NCBI GenBank assembly: GCA_012962735.1 | Contig: DTXA01000114.1 | Span: 1 to 20,097 of the forward strand | DNA: 20,097 nt | Direction: 5' to 3' | Source of the DNA: Candidatus Latescibacterota bacterium | Lineage (GTDB): Bacteria; Latescibacterota; 4484-107; B68-G9 | Shown: piece by piece, positions 1-8,436 of the stretch | Numbering within the stretch: position 1 is the stretch's first letter | Layout: each line of letters begins with the position of its first letter | The notes under the pieces: model-generated | Seen by the model: the letters and a program-made list of their open reading frames with translations, nothing else | What the model was told of the DNA's origin: nothing | Database searches by the model: none | Translations under genes and position numbers: made by a program

Positions 1-18
1 CGTGTGCTCTTCCGATCT
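1..18. other. Illumina TruSeq adapter remnant (assembly artefact)
   Basis: The first 18 bases, CGTGTGCTCTTCCGATCT, are identical to the 3' end of the Illumina TruSeq/multiplexing adapter. On the minus strand this reads AGATCGGAAGAGCACACG, the standard read-through sequence. The bases are not genomic. They show that the contig ends here and that the gene running into this edge is cut by assembly, not by biology. Confidence 0.97.
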
Positions 19-20
19 CC

Positions 21-2027
21 CACCTCGCCCTCCCACCCCTCCCCTCGGACAGAAGCTCCCCCCTCCCATCTGTAGTACCGCAGGAAGGGGGCGGATTCGA
101 GCTCGTAGGAGAGGTAGGGATCGATGTACCACCTGTACCTCAGGGTCGCCCTCCTCCTGAGGATGGGGCCCGAGGACCCCCTTATGCGCTCCTCCAAAAG
201 CCGCACCTCCGGCCTTCCCGGTTCCCGGGTCCAGACCTCCACCCCCCTGCGCACGGAGATGTCGCTCCCCCGCTTGAGCCTGGCATATCTGAGCCGCACG
301 CCGGTGTGCTGAGTGGGGCGATACGCCGCCGAGACCTCCCCCTCCCTCTCCTCTCCCAAGGGCATGGAGGAGGGAAAACCCCAATCCCTCTCCCGGTCCG
401 CCCCGTACACCCGGTCCAGGGGGGAGAAGCGTTTCCCTGTGCGCCTGAGCACCCCCTGGACCTCCCAGGGACCCTTCCCAGCCCGCAAGTCTAAACGATA
501 TGCGGTGCCCATGTTGTCCCCGTCGTCCGAAGGGGAGAGGACGTTGCGATCCCAGACGCTCGCCGCCCACTCCCCCTCGGCGTAGACCCCATCGAGGGGC
601 TGCAATCTGAGGCCTACGGTCCAGAGCTCCCTCCGCTCGGGAAGGGGGAGGAAGGTCCCAGGCAGGTACGACCCCTCCCCAGGGCCCACGTAACGGTAAA
701 CACCCGCCCCGAGGTATCGGTACTCCCCCTTTCCCTCTCCCACAAACCAGAACCTAACTCTGTGCGTGCCCAGCCCTTCCCCCACGTACTCGTAGTACTC
801 CCGGCCCCCCTCGTCCCGGACGGCCCTGTAGGCCCCCCCCTGCATTGGCTCCGCCCCCGGGAAGCCCGCTTTCCGGGGGTCGTCCCCCGCCCCGCGGAGG
901 GCGGTCAGGGCCTCAGGGGTGAGGGAGAAATCCACCGGGTTCCGGCCGTCCTCCGCCTCCCTTATCCAGAGACCAAAGGCCTGGACCTTCCCCTCCAAAA
1001 GCCGCATCCTCCCCTTAGCCGCCAGCGTCGTCCGGGGGTAGTGCCTGCGGATGTATGAGAAGTCCACCACAATGCGGGAGTCCGATGCGATGAGGCGCCT
1101 CGGGGTGAAGGTGACCTGCGCGGCTGCGTAGTCTATGATATAATCCCTGTTCGCCCCCCGCTCCATCCTCTCCCCGTCCACCCAGACACGCTCGGTCCCG
1201 GCCAGGACCACAATAGCCTCGTCCCCGTCTTCGGCGTGCAACTGGTACGGCCCCTGGTCCCCCTCCCTGCCCTGGAAGGAGTTCGTGCAGAAGGTTCCCT
1301 TAGATGCGGCAGCCACAACGGAAAGCTCCAGTGAGCCCGACCGAACCTTACCCAAAACCCCCTCCAATCTTCTACTGTATCTTCCAAACTGTCCCTCCTC
1401 CCACTTGAGCTCGTAATCCCCGAAGGTTGCCGAAAGCCCTCCTCCGGATACCCGGACCAGCACCCGGTCTATCTCCTCAAGCTTCTGTGTCGTGCCCTCG
1501 GGCTGGAACGGGAGGTCCTGATCCGAAAGCACTGCTGTGACCTTCGCACCACCCACCTCCCCCGAGATGTCCAAGTGGAGGGACTGCTCTAAGGAGAGCC
1601 CCTGCCCCGAACCCACCACCACCCCGATGGATTTGCTCCCGCCCACACAGAGGCGCACCTGGTCCTGGGAAGGGCTAGGGGGGGGAGGTGGTCGTCGGGG
1701 AACCCGGCCAGCATCCTCCGGGGCCTTAGGAGTCCAGAGCCTGTAGGACCTCCTCAGGAGCACCGTGCGGAACCGCACCAGGAGGGTGTCGCCGACGGGG
1801 AGGGGAAAGCCAAGCCTCAGTTCCCCACCATCTAAGTTGTACTCCCCCTCGTCCAGCCGCTCCCCCCGGCGATACACCTCCTCCGTCCCCTCCACCACTA
1901 TATGCCCCCCGAGGCTGTAAGGCCCCGGGGTGCCGTCCCCCACCACGGGGACCTCAACCTGCGGGAACTCCCCCGCCCAGGCCGTTCCCGACAGCACGCA
2001 CACTAAAAGGGGCCAGAACGCTTTCAT
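21..2027 (-). CDS. Large secreted beta-rich surface protein, 3' end cut by contig edge
   Basis: The frame starting at ATG 2027 stays open for 669 codons to the adapter junction, so no stop is seen and the C-terminus is missing. Residues 1-18 are a signal peptide (MKAFWPLLVCVLSGTAWA, then GEFPQ). A short Pro-rich linker (RRPPPPPSPS) follows an N-terminal domain of about 110 residues. The body is full of alternating beta patterns, for example FGDYELKWEEGQFGRYSRRL, QGPYQL, DYIIDYAAAQVTFTPRRLIA, SRIVVDFSY and GVYRYVGPGEGSYLP. I associate this pattern from memory with long uncharacterised outer-membrane or surface proteins of FCB-group bacteria. Aromatic alternation in the visible C-terminal half fits an outer-membrane barrel, which is inference. 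The ATG overlaps the stop of the upstream isomerase gene as ATGA, so translation is probably coupled. No enzymatic motif was recognised. Confidence 0.85.
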
Positions 2028-2851
2028 CCCCGGCAAAGGGGCTCCAAGATCTCCTTGGCTCTGAATATGTCCCTCACCTGCTGCTCCCCGGAGATCTCCC
2101 TCTCTACTGTGATCGGCCCGGTGTACCCCAAGGACTTCAGCTTAGGGATGAGGACCGGGAAGTTCACCCTCCCTTCACCCAAGGGCTTCTCCTTGCCTAA
2201 GGAGCGTCCGTCCGTCGGGTACTCCCCATCCTTTGCGTGTACCCCCCTGACGAATCTTCCTATTATGTCCAACGCATCTATAGGGTTGGCTTTGCCGTAC
2301 ATCAGAAGATTGGCCGGGTCCAGGTTGACCCCGAGGTTTTCCGTGCCCACGTCCTCCATGGTGCGCAGGAGGGCCACGGGCGTCTCCTGCCCGGTCTCGA
2401 AGCAGAAGTACTGACCCCTCTCCCCGCAGTACTCCGCTATCTCCCTGAGCACGGGGATGAGGGTGACGTAGTCCTCGTCCTTCGGGTCCTCCGGGATGAA
2501 CCCGACATGGGTGGTTATGCTCCCGACGCCCAAGCGTCGGGCGAACTCGGAACCCCTCTTGAGGGCCTCGAGCCTTTCCTTCCGCCACTTCTTAGGCACA
2601 AGCCCTATGGTGGAGGGACCGTCCACCAAGTTCCATACGGCGGGACCGGGATAGCCGGTCCATATCGTGGTGACCCGCACCCCGTACCGCTCGGCGGCCT
2701 CTCCCAGCCGCTCTGCGACCTCCTCCGTGAACAGCTCCGTACGCCAGCACGAGATCTGGCAGGTCGGAAGGCCCAGGTCGCGCACCTTCCGTATGGGCTC
2801 CTCCGGGTCCTCCCTCAACCCCACGATAACTCCCAAGGGCAGCTCCGGCAT
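2024..2851 (-). CDS. Sugar phosphate isomerase/epimerase, TIM-barrel (AP endonuclease 2 family)
   Basis: Likely a cytoplasmic isomerase or epimerase of a keto-sugar, inositol derivative or similar substrate; the substrate is unknown. The 275-residue length fits a xylose-isomerase-like TIM barrel. Visible barrel motifs are GVIVGL at the start, THVGF in the middle, FETGQE (metal Glu), NLDPANLLMYG (metal Asp), VHAKDGE (metal His and the His-Lys-Asp strand), PLGEGRVNF, and TVEREISG with the last metal Glu. The frame extends to a GTG at 2884. I prefer the ATG at 2851 because it starts just before the first barrel strand and has a G-rich ribosome-binding stretch only 3 bases upstream; the start is uncertain. 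A TTGACA/TATTTT promoter lies 80 bases or more upstream on this strand. The stop overlaps the next gene's ATG. Confidence 0.88.
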   Translation of the reverse strand: MPELPLGVIVGLREDPEEPIRKVRDLGLPTCQISCWRTELFTEEVAERLGEAAERYGVRVTTIWTGYPGPAVWNLVDGPSTIGLVPKKWRKERLEALKRGSEFARRLGVGSITTHVGFIPEDPKDEDYVTLIPVLREIAEYCGERGQYFCFETGQETPVALLRTMEDVGTENLGVNLDPANLLMYGKANPIDALDIIGRFVRGVHAKDGEYPTDGRSLGKEKPLGEGRVNFPVLIPKLKSLGYTGPITVEREISGEQQVRDIFRAKEILEPLCRG

Positions 2852-2930
2852 ATTCCCCCCTATGTATGCCCCAACCATCGACACGATTTAGAAACTATCC
2901 GGCCTTTACGGCCTCGATGAATTCCTCCCA

Positions 2931-2959
2931 AAAATAGCCAATTTCCCGGAGGCTGTCAA
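2931..2959 (-). promoter_or_regulatory. Sigma70-type promoter for the isomerase/surface-protein operon
   Basis: On the minus strand, TTGACA (2959-2954) is followed by a 17-base spacer and TATTTT (2936-2931). The -35 is perfect and the -10 matches 4 of 6. The expected transcript start, near 2924, gives a leader of about 40-75 bases to the isomerase start. It lies back to back with a similar plus-strand promoter at 2993-3021. Confidence 0.7.
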
Positions 2960-2972
2960 GCGGACAGCCGCT
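2959..2972. promoter_or_regulatory. Inverted repeat between divergent promoters, possible operator
   Basis: AGCGG-ACAG-CCGCT is a 5-bp perfect inverted repeat. It sits between the two divergent -35 boxes (2954-2959 and 2993-2998) and touches the minus-strand -35. This position would suit a regulator acting on both promoters. The repeat is short and no known operator consensus was matched, so the function is inference. Confidence 0.3.
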
Positions 2973-2992
2973 TTGAAAGACGGAAACATCTC

Positions 2993-3021
2993 TTGACAAA
3001 CAAAAGGGGAAATGCTATTTT
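2993..3021 (+). promoter_or_regulatory. Sigma70-type promoter with extended -10, reading toward the FAD oxidoreductase
   Basis: TTGACA (2993-2998), a 17-base spacer, then TATTTT (3016-3021), preceded by TGC, which is an extended -10 element. The -35 is perfect. No convincing gene starts close by; the first solid downstream gene is the FAD oxidoreductase at 3446, giving a leader of about 420 bases. Confidence 0.7.
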
Positions 3022-3445
3022 CGGGCACGTCCTGCAGTGTAGAAATCGACGGGGGGCGGTCCTCGGGACTTCTCGGGCCGAAGCCGGTGAGAGAGGATGC
3101 CGAGGAATTCGCCAGAAAAGTCCCCTTTTACTGGATGACCTGCTCTATTTGGCCCATGAGAAAGGTTGCGAACTTTCGGTGCGAGAGGAGGGAGGGGGAA
3201 AAAGGTGGTCATACCGGAGGTAAAGGTTATCCTGGTGGCCGAGCTATAGATGGCAAGCCAGCTTAGTAGTTCTTATTTGGTGGCGACTACAGACTTAGAA
3301 GATGTCCTCAGGATAGCCGAGGAACACACCAGTAGCCATGCCACCGTCCTGGTCCTGAGCAAGGCTCGACGGGGTCCCCAAAAAGTATCTGAGCGAAGTA
3401 AAGAACTTTTTGGGGTCATATAGTGCATCGATGCGGGGGCGGAAG
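3022..3445 (+). other. Long leader without a convincing gene
   Basis: This stretch separates the plus-strand promoter from the FAD oxidoreductase. It contains a strong ribosome-binding site (GGAGGGAGGGGG, about 3187-3198) 6 bases before a GTG. That GTG opens a 14-codon frame ending TAG at 3247-3249, directly followed by an in-frame ATG opening a 57-codon frame to 3423. The last third of that frame lies opposite repeat copy 1 and is probably its shadow. I matched no known riboswitch and found no good intrinsic terminator. Confidence 0.5.
3351..3427 (-). repeat. Dispersed junction repeat, copy 1 (partial), with perfect 11-bp inverted repeat
   Basis: Bases 3376-3395 (CCCCAAAAAGTATCTGAGCG) recur exactly at 10807-10826. 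On the minus strand the copy reads ALYDPKKFFTSLRYFLGTPSS, close to ALYSIFTALRYLGIPKVSS in copy 3. The segment also contains CCCCAAAAAGT (3376-3386) and ACTTTTTGGGG (3405-3415), a perfect 11-bp inverted repeat around an 18-base loop. The downstream KVNDHFLEI block found in the other copies is absent here. Origin unknown; it looks like a decayed fragment of a repeated gene. Confidence 0.6.
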
Positions 3446-4591
3446 ATGGCCAAAGCCGAGGTGATCGTCATCGGCGCCGGTGTGGTGGGATGCAGCATCG
3501 CCTATCACTTAGCGAAGCTGGGATGCCGGGATGTAACGGTCCTGGAAAGGGATTACATTGGCTCTGGCTCCACGGGCGTATGCGCAGGCGGGATAAGGCA
3601 ACAGTTCTCCACCGAGATAAACATCACCCTCTCCATGGAGAGCGTGAAATTCTTCGAGCGCTTCGAGGACCAGATCGGTCACCCCGCCGACTTCCGCCGA
3701 CACGGCTATCTCATACTTGCGACCGATGAAGGGGAAATGGAAAGCTTTCGTCGAAACGTGGCCCTGCAGCGCAGCCTGGGGCTCGATGTCCGAATTATAT
3801 CGCCTCAAGAGGTCAAAAAGCTCGTCCCACAGCTCAATGTGGAAGATGTCTTAGGGGCTGCATACTGTCCCACCGACGGATATGCCGACCCCCACTCCGT
3901 CGTCCAGGGCTTCGCAGGCGCCGCCAGGGAGCTTGGTGTAAGGATACATCAAGAGACCGAGGTCACAGGGATAGACGTGAAACGCGGACGGGTCGCCGGA
4001 GTGTCGACCACGAAGGGCAAATTTTACGCCCCGATAGTGGTGAACGCCGCCGGTCCTTATGCAGCTCAAATAGGGAAAATGGCGGGACTGGATATCCCGG
4101 TCCGCCCTTCGAAACGACATATCTTCGCCACCGAGCCCATCTTCTCGACCCAGGACCCGGCGCCGATGGTGATCGACTTCCACAACGGCTTCTGGTTCAG
4201 GAGGGAAGGCCCCTGCATCATCTTCGGAATGCGCAACCCGGACGAGCCGGAGGGCTTCGATAAGACGGTGGACTGGGATTTTCTGGCCGACTCCCTGGCC
4301 CAGGCAGCCTGCCACCGTCTCCCCTTCATCGCAGACGTAGGGATCATGAGGGGGCAGGCAGGGCTCCACTCCGACACGCTGGATTATCACGCCATACTGG
4401 GGCCCGTTCCCGAAGTTGAAGGCTTTTACCTCGCCTGCGGTTTCAGCGGACATGGGTTCATGCACTCTCCGGCGGTGGGCAGGCTTATGGCCGAGCTCAT
4501 CCTCCAGGGCAAGACCAGTATGGATATCTCCCCTCTACGGATAGAAAGATTTAAGCTCGGAAGGTATACAAAAGAGGGATACTTCATTTAG
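3446..4591 (+). CDS. FAD-dependent oxidoreductase, sarcosine oxidase beta / DAO family
   Basis: Predicted 381-residue flavoenzyme that oxidises an amine or amino-acid-like substrate. The Rossmann motif GAGVVG is at residues 10-15, with the ribose-binding Glu in TVLERD at about 34. It is followed by SGSTGVCAGGIRQQFS, the flavin-contacting segment typical of SoxB-like proteins. VVNAAGPYA in the middle and CGFSGHGFMHSPAVGRLMAELI near the end are further family marks. The length fits the family. The frame opens at 3410, but ATG 3446 gives the normal start MAKAEVIVIGAG with a G-rich stretch just upstream; ATG 3431 is also possible. The 3' end overlaps the convergent UPF0182 gene by 8 bp. No second oxidase subunit is nearby, so it is probably a single-subunit enzyme. 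The substrate is not determinable. Confidence 0.92.
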   Translation: MAKAEVIVIGAGVVGCSIAYHLAKLGCRDVTVLERDYIGSGSTGVCAGGIRQQFSTEINITLSMESVKFFERFEDQIGHPADFRRHGYLILATDEGEMESFRRNVALQRSLGLDVRIISPQEVKKLVPQLNVEDVLGAAYCPTDGYADPHSVVQGFAGAARELGVRIHQETEVTGIDVKRGRVAGVSTTKGKFYAPIVVNAAGPYAAQIGKMAGLDIPVRPSKRHIFATEPIFSTQDPAPMVIDFHNGFWFRREGPCIIFGMRNPDEPEGFDKTVDWDFLADSLAQAACHRLPFIADVGIMRGQAGLHSDTLDYHAILGPVPEVEGFYLACGFSGHGFMHSPAVGRLMAELILQGKTSMDISPLRIERFKLGRYTKEGYFI

Positions 4592-7187
4592 CTCGACGAG
4601 CCCGCCCCCCCAATTTCCGCAGGACCTCCCCGAGCTCCTTCATCTTCTCGCCGTATCCCGCCCAGTCCCCTTCCCGCAGGTTCTCTAAGGCTCGTTCGTA
4701 AAGGAGAAGGGCCCTGCGGGCCAGCTCGGGGCGCTCCTCTGGAGCTGCGGGCTCCCGGCCGAACACCGCGTCCAACGCCTCCCTCAACGTAGGCCGCATG
4801 GCCAGCCGATCCCCGATGGCCACTATGACCCGCTTCAGCTCCGGCATCCGGCTTCCCGTGGACTGGAGGTAAACCGGCTCCACGTAAAGGAAGGACCTGC
4901 CTATGGGGATCGCAAGGAGGTTCCCACGGATCACCGAGGAGCCCTTCTGCCCCCAGAGCGTAAACTCCCTGGATATCTCTGTGTCCTGGTCTATCCTAGC
5001 CTCCACCTGCATGGGGCCGTAGATGAGCTTCTCCTTGGGGAGCTTGTACACCATCAACTCCCCGTACCGGTCCGGGTCGCAGTGCGCCCCCATCCAGGCG
5101 ACCATGTTGGGCTTGGAGCTCGGGGTCAGGGGCAACATCAGCAGGAACCTCTGCTTCTCCTCCCCCGGCAGCCGCATAACCACGTAATAAGGCACCATCT
5201 CCTGGCGACTCTCTTCGTAGATCTCGTAGGGCACGGCCCACAGGTCCTCCTGATTGTAGAACACCTGTGGGTCCCGCATATGGTACAGGCTATACATCCG
5301 CACCTGCACCGAGAAGAGGTCCAGGGGGTACCTGAGGTGTTCCCTGAGGGAAGAGGGCATCTCGGAGAGGGGTCTGAACAGCTCCGGGAAGGCCCTTCGG
5401 TAGGTCCTGAGCACCGGGTCCTCGGGGTCAACTATGTAGAACCTGACCCTCCCGTCGTACGCGTCCACCACGGCCTTACAGGAGTTCCTGATGAAATTGA
5501 TGCGCCTTCGGCCGAACTGCACCGGCTCGGAATAGGGGAAGGTATCGGCCGTGGTGTAGACATCCACGATCCAGAAGAGCCTTCCGTCAGCCAGCACTAT
5601 ATATGGGTCCTGGTCGTATATCAGGAAGGGGGCGACCCTCCGCACACGCTTGGACACCCTCCTGTGGAAGAGGACCCGGCTTTCCGGCGTGATATACTCC
5701 GAAAGCAGGAACTTGAGGTCCGAGAACCGCCATGCAAAGGCGGACCTCCTGAGGAACCCCCCCACCGGCACGCCGCCTTTTCCCTCGTACGTCGTGTACA
5801 CGTTTCGGTCCCCCATGGGGTAGTCGAACTCCGGGGTCTTCGTGCGCACGAGCACGTACCCCCCCGAAGCCTCGCCGTAATAAAGCCCAGGCCTGAGGAC
5901 ATCGAGGCCCGCCCGGGACTTCGGGGGGATGTCCCTTATCCAGAGCACCGGCATGCCCTCCGGGGTAATCGAGTTCACCGGACTCATACATATGCCGTAT
6001 CCGTGGGTGAACTTCAGACGGCGGTTCACCCAGGTGCGGGCCCTTTCGGGGAGCTTGTCGGTAGTCAGCTCCCGGGCCGCCAACATCACCTGCACCACCC
6101 CCCCGTTCACCCGGTACCGGTCCACATCCACGTTTCGAAAGTCGTAGTACAGACGGATCTCCTGGAGCTGCTTGTAGGTCTGGATCAGCGGGCGATGGTC
6201 CCACAGCCTGATGTTGGAGATCGTGGCCCGTCCCCGCTCTAGCTCCTCCGGGGTGGGGGTCTTTTCAGCCGGGAATGACGCCTCCCGCACCCTGTCTAAG
6301 CCGTAGGCTATGCGGGTGTGGCGGATGTTGTAGGCGATGTAGGGCCTCTCCTTAGCCAGCTCGCTGGGCTTGACCGAGAACTGCTGGATGAGCCCCGGCA
6401 GGACGACGATGAGAACGAAGATACCGGCGGATAGCCCCGCAGCCCAGTACCCCATCCCCCGCCACCTCGGCCTCCTCATGTTCCAGAACGCCCTTACAGC
6501 CCCGGCAAAGAACCCCACTAAGAGGAACCTGTACCCCCACAGGGTCCCGTGAAGGTCGGCGTACCCCGCCCCGGAGACCACTCCACGTCGGGAGTAGAGG
6601 AGGAAATAGGGGCGCAGGGCATACACCACGACCACCTCCAATAGGAAGACGCCCACGAGGAACGAGAGGTGTCGGGAAGCCCTGAGGGAGAGCTTGGGGC
6701 CCAGGGGTCCTATTTGGACCCCCCGGCCCATCAGGTACAGGCTCCCGGTCGAAGCTAAGGCTAAAAGCGTGGTCAACAGGGCGATCTGGTAGAGAAGGCG
6801 GTAGAAGGGAAGAGAGAAAAGGTAAAAGCCCAAATCCCTTCCGAAGATAGGGTCTTCAAGACCGAAGGGAACTCGATACGCCCAAAGCAGAACCCGCTCC
6901 CAGGAGGGGAGGGCGACCGTCCCGATCAGCGCACCCAAGAGGGCGGCTAAGAGCCACAGGCGTCCCTCTCCGGCTGCCTTTACGTTCGCCCAGAGGAAGA
7001 TGAAGGCTGCTCCCCCTAAGATCCAGAACGACAGAGCCTTGATCCCAAGCATCTTCCAGAAGACTCCCCTATACCCCAAATGGGCGAACCAGAGCGCCTC
7101 GGTGTACACCTCGCTGAAGAGAGCCCCGACTACGAACCCTCCAGCCCCCAAGGCCATTAAGGCCCAAAGCCATCTTCGCAACATCAT
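4584..7187 (-). CDS. UPF0182 (COG1615) large membrane protein
   Basis: Integral membrane protein of 867 residues and unknown function. The N-terminal 270 residues hold about seven hydrophobic segments, including residues 5-25, 46-68, 78-95, 128-150, 173-190, 218-232 and 248-268. Family motifs are visible: DPIFGRDLGFYLFSLPFYR (112-130) and SVKPSELAKERPYIAYNIRHTR (271-292). A large soluble C-terminal region of about 580 residues follows, presumably extracytoplasmic. Length is normal for UPF0182. The frame starts ATGATG, with AAGGGG about 10 bases upstream. It is the last gene of a minus-strand cluster, 31 bp after the symporter stop, so co-transcription is likely. The usual role of this family is not established. 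Confidence 0.93.
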   Translation of the reverse strand: MMLRRWLWALMALGAGGFVVGALFSEVYTEALWFAHLGYRGVFWKMLGIKALSFWILGGAAFIFLWANVKAAGEGRLWLLAALLGALIGTVALPSWERVLLWAYRVPFGLEDPIFGRDLGFYLFSLPFYRLLYQIALLTTLLALASTGSLYLMGRGVQIGPLGPKLSLRASRHLSFLVGVFLLEVVVVYALRPYFLLYSRRGVVSGAGYADLHGTLWGYRFLLVGFFAGAVRAFWNMRRPRWRGMGYWAAGLSAGIFVLIVVLPGLIQQFSVKPSELAKERPYIAYNIRHTRIAYGLDRVREASFPAEKTPTPEELERGRATISNIRLWDHRPLIQTYKQLQEIRLYYDFRNVDVDRYRVNGGVVQVMLAARELTTDKLPERARTWVNRRLKFTHGYGICMSPVNSITPEGMPVLWIRDIPPKSRAGLDVLRPGLYYGEASGGYVLVRTKTPEFDYPMGDRNVYTTYEGKGGVPVGGFLRRSAFAWRFSDLKFLLSEYITPESRVLFHRRVSKRVRRVAPFLIYDQDPYIVLADGRLFWIVDVYTTADTFPYSEPVQFGRRRINFIRNSCKAVVDAYDGRVRFYIVDPEDPVLRTYRRAFPELFRPLSEMPSSLREHLRYPLDLFSVQVRMYSLYHMRDPQVFYNQEDLWAVPYEIYEESRQEMVPYYVVMRLPGEEKQRFLLMLPLTPSSKPNMVAWMGAHCDPDRYGELMVYKLPKEKLIYGPMQVEARIDQDTEISREFTLWGQKGSSVIRGNLLAIPIGRSFLYVEPVYLQSTGSRMPELKRVIVAIGDRLAMRPTLREALDAVFGREPAAPEERPELARRALLLYERALENLREGDWAGYGEKMKELGEVLRKLGGRARRAK

Positions 7188-7218
7188 GGAGATATTCCCC
7201 TTAAGTAGTATCCGGTGA

Positions 7219-8436
7219 CTACGTTCTCGAGCGGACCCTCTCGAGAACGGCGGAACCTACGGAATCGCCCCAGACGTTCACCGTCGTCCTGAACCGGTCG
7301 AGGAGCCAGTCCACGGTGAGGATCATGGCGATGCCCTCCAACGGCAGGTCGACCGCCTTGAGCACCATGACCATTGTGACGAGCCCTGCCTGGGGTATAC
7401 CCGCCGCTCCGATGGACGCCAAAGTAGCCGTGAGAAACACCACCATCTGCTGGACGGGCGAGAGGGGGATGTTGTACGCCTGGGCTATGAAGATCGCTGC
7501 CACCGCCTCGTAGAGGGCAGTACCGTCCATGTTGACGGTGGCCCCCAGCGGAAGCACGAACCCCGCTACCTCCTCGGAGACCTCGTTCCTCCGGACGACG
7601 CACTCTATGGTGACGGGAAGCGTGGCGGAGCTTGAGGCCGTAGAAAAGGCCGTAAGCAGCGCCGGGGACATGCGGGAGGCGTAGGTAACCACCCTTCTCC
7701 CCCCGAGGGTCCACAGGATAAGGGGAAGGACCAGGGCCCCGTGGGCCGTCAGTCCTAAAAGCACGGTAAGCGAGTAACTCAGCACCCGGCTGAGCTCCGG
7801 CCCGAACTCCTCCCATCCGCCCGCCTTCCCCAGCCTCGCGGCGACCAATCCGAAGACCCCTAAGGGAGCGAAATACATGATGAGGTGCACCAACTTCATC
7901 AGCGCCTCGTTCACGGCCCTGAAGAAATCTACGGCCGTCCTCCCCCTCTCTCCCGCGGCGGAGAGCGCCCCGCCGAATAGAAGTGAAAAGACGATCAGCG
8001 GCAGCACCTTCATCTCCACCATCGCCTCGAATATGTTCTTCGGCACGAATCCGACTACGACCTGGACGAACGAGAACTCTCCCCGCTGCACGGACCTCCG
8101 GGCCTCCGTGGGTATGAGGCCTGCACCAGGTCTTATGACGTTGACCAAGGCGATGCCGATGACGACCGATATCCCGGTAGTGGCGATGTAGTAAGCCAAT
8201 GTCTGCCATCCAATTCGGCCGAGTTTCCTGAAGTCGCCTAAGTTGGTCACCCCGACTATCATAGACGTCATAACGAGCGGGGCGACGAGCATCATAAGGA
8301 AGTTGAGGAAGATCTCGCCTAAAAATCCCACCTTCTGCCCGGACGCAGGCGAGATCCCCCCCATCAAAGCTCCAAGGACGACGCCACCGAGGATCCAGGA
8401 CAACAGCCGTCTCCCACCTTCGAGGGACGGCCTCAT
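7219..8436 (-). CDS. Dicarboxylate/amino acid:cation symporter (DAACS, SLC1-like)
   Basis: Inner-membrane secondary transporter of 405 residues, normal for the GltP/DctA/GltPh family. It should import glutamate, aspartate or C4-dicarboxylates with Na+ or H+. Visible motifs are the serine-rich hairpin TASSSATLPVTIE, the cation-site NMDGT in LPLGATVNMDGTALYE, the second hairpin AGIPQAG, and the substrate-site helix DWLLDRFRTTVNVWGD. The Arg in FRTTVN corresponds to the Arg that binds the side-chain carboxylate in GltPh, which favours acidic substrates. The start is firm: GGAGGTGA precedes ATG 8436, and that ATG overlaps the pyrK-like stop as ATGA, so the two are probably translationally coupled. 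Confidence 0.94.
   Translation of the reverse strand: MRPSLEGGRRLLSWILGGVVLGALMGGISPASGQKVGFLGEIFLNFLMMLVAPLVMTSMIVGVTNLGDFRKLGRIGWQTLAYYIATTGISVVIGIALVNVIRPGAGLIPTEARRSVQRGEFSFVQVVVGFVPKNIFEAMVEMKVLPLIVFSLLFGGALSAAGERGRTAVDFFRAVNEALMKLVHLIMYFAPLGVFGLVAARLGKAGGWEEFGPELSRVLSYSLTVLLGLTAHGALVLPLILWTLGGRRVVTYASRMSPALLTAFSTASSSATLPVTIECVVRRNEVSEEVAGFVLPLGATVNMDGTALYEAVAAIFIAQAYNIPLSPVQQMVVFLTATLASIGAAGIPQAGLVTMVMVLKAVDLPLEGIAMILTVDWLLDRFRTTVNVWGDSVGSAVLERVRSRT

Noticed and set aside
2237..2920. 227-codon plus-strand frame
   Set aside because: Antisense to the isomerase gene, whose metal-site motifs are clear; the plus-strand product has no recognisable domain.
3247..3249. TAG read as pyrrolysine or suppressed stop within a 72-codon frame
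   Set aside because: No pyrrolysine genes or other in-frame TAG genes in the window; many intact genes here end in TAG normally.
3376..3415. Intrinsic terminator
   Set aside because: The stem is A/T-centred with an 18-base loop and no T-run follows it; it is better explained as part of the repeat.
3250..3423. 57-codon plus-strand frame (MASQLSSSYLVATTDLEDVL...)
   Set aside because: Plausible composition, but its C-terminal third is opposite repeat copy 1 and it lacks its own ribosome-binding site apart from that of the mini-ORF before it. Kept as a leader observation and not called as a gene.
5082..6242. 386-codon plus-strand frame
   Set aside because: It lies entirely opposite the well-supported UPF0182 gene, has a biased His/Pro/Val composition and shows no family motif.
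7184..8209. 341-codon minus-strand frame
   Set aside because: Out-of-frame shadow of the symporter gene, Arg/Gly-rich with no membrane segments.
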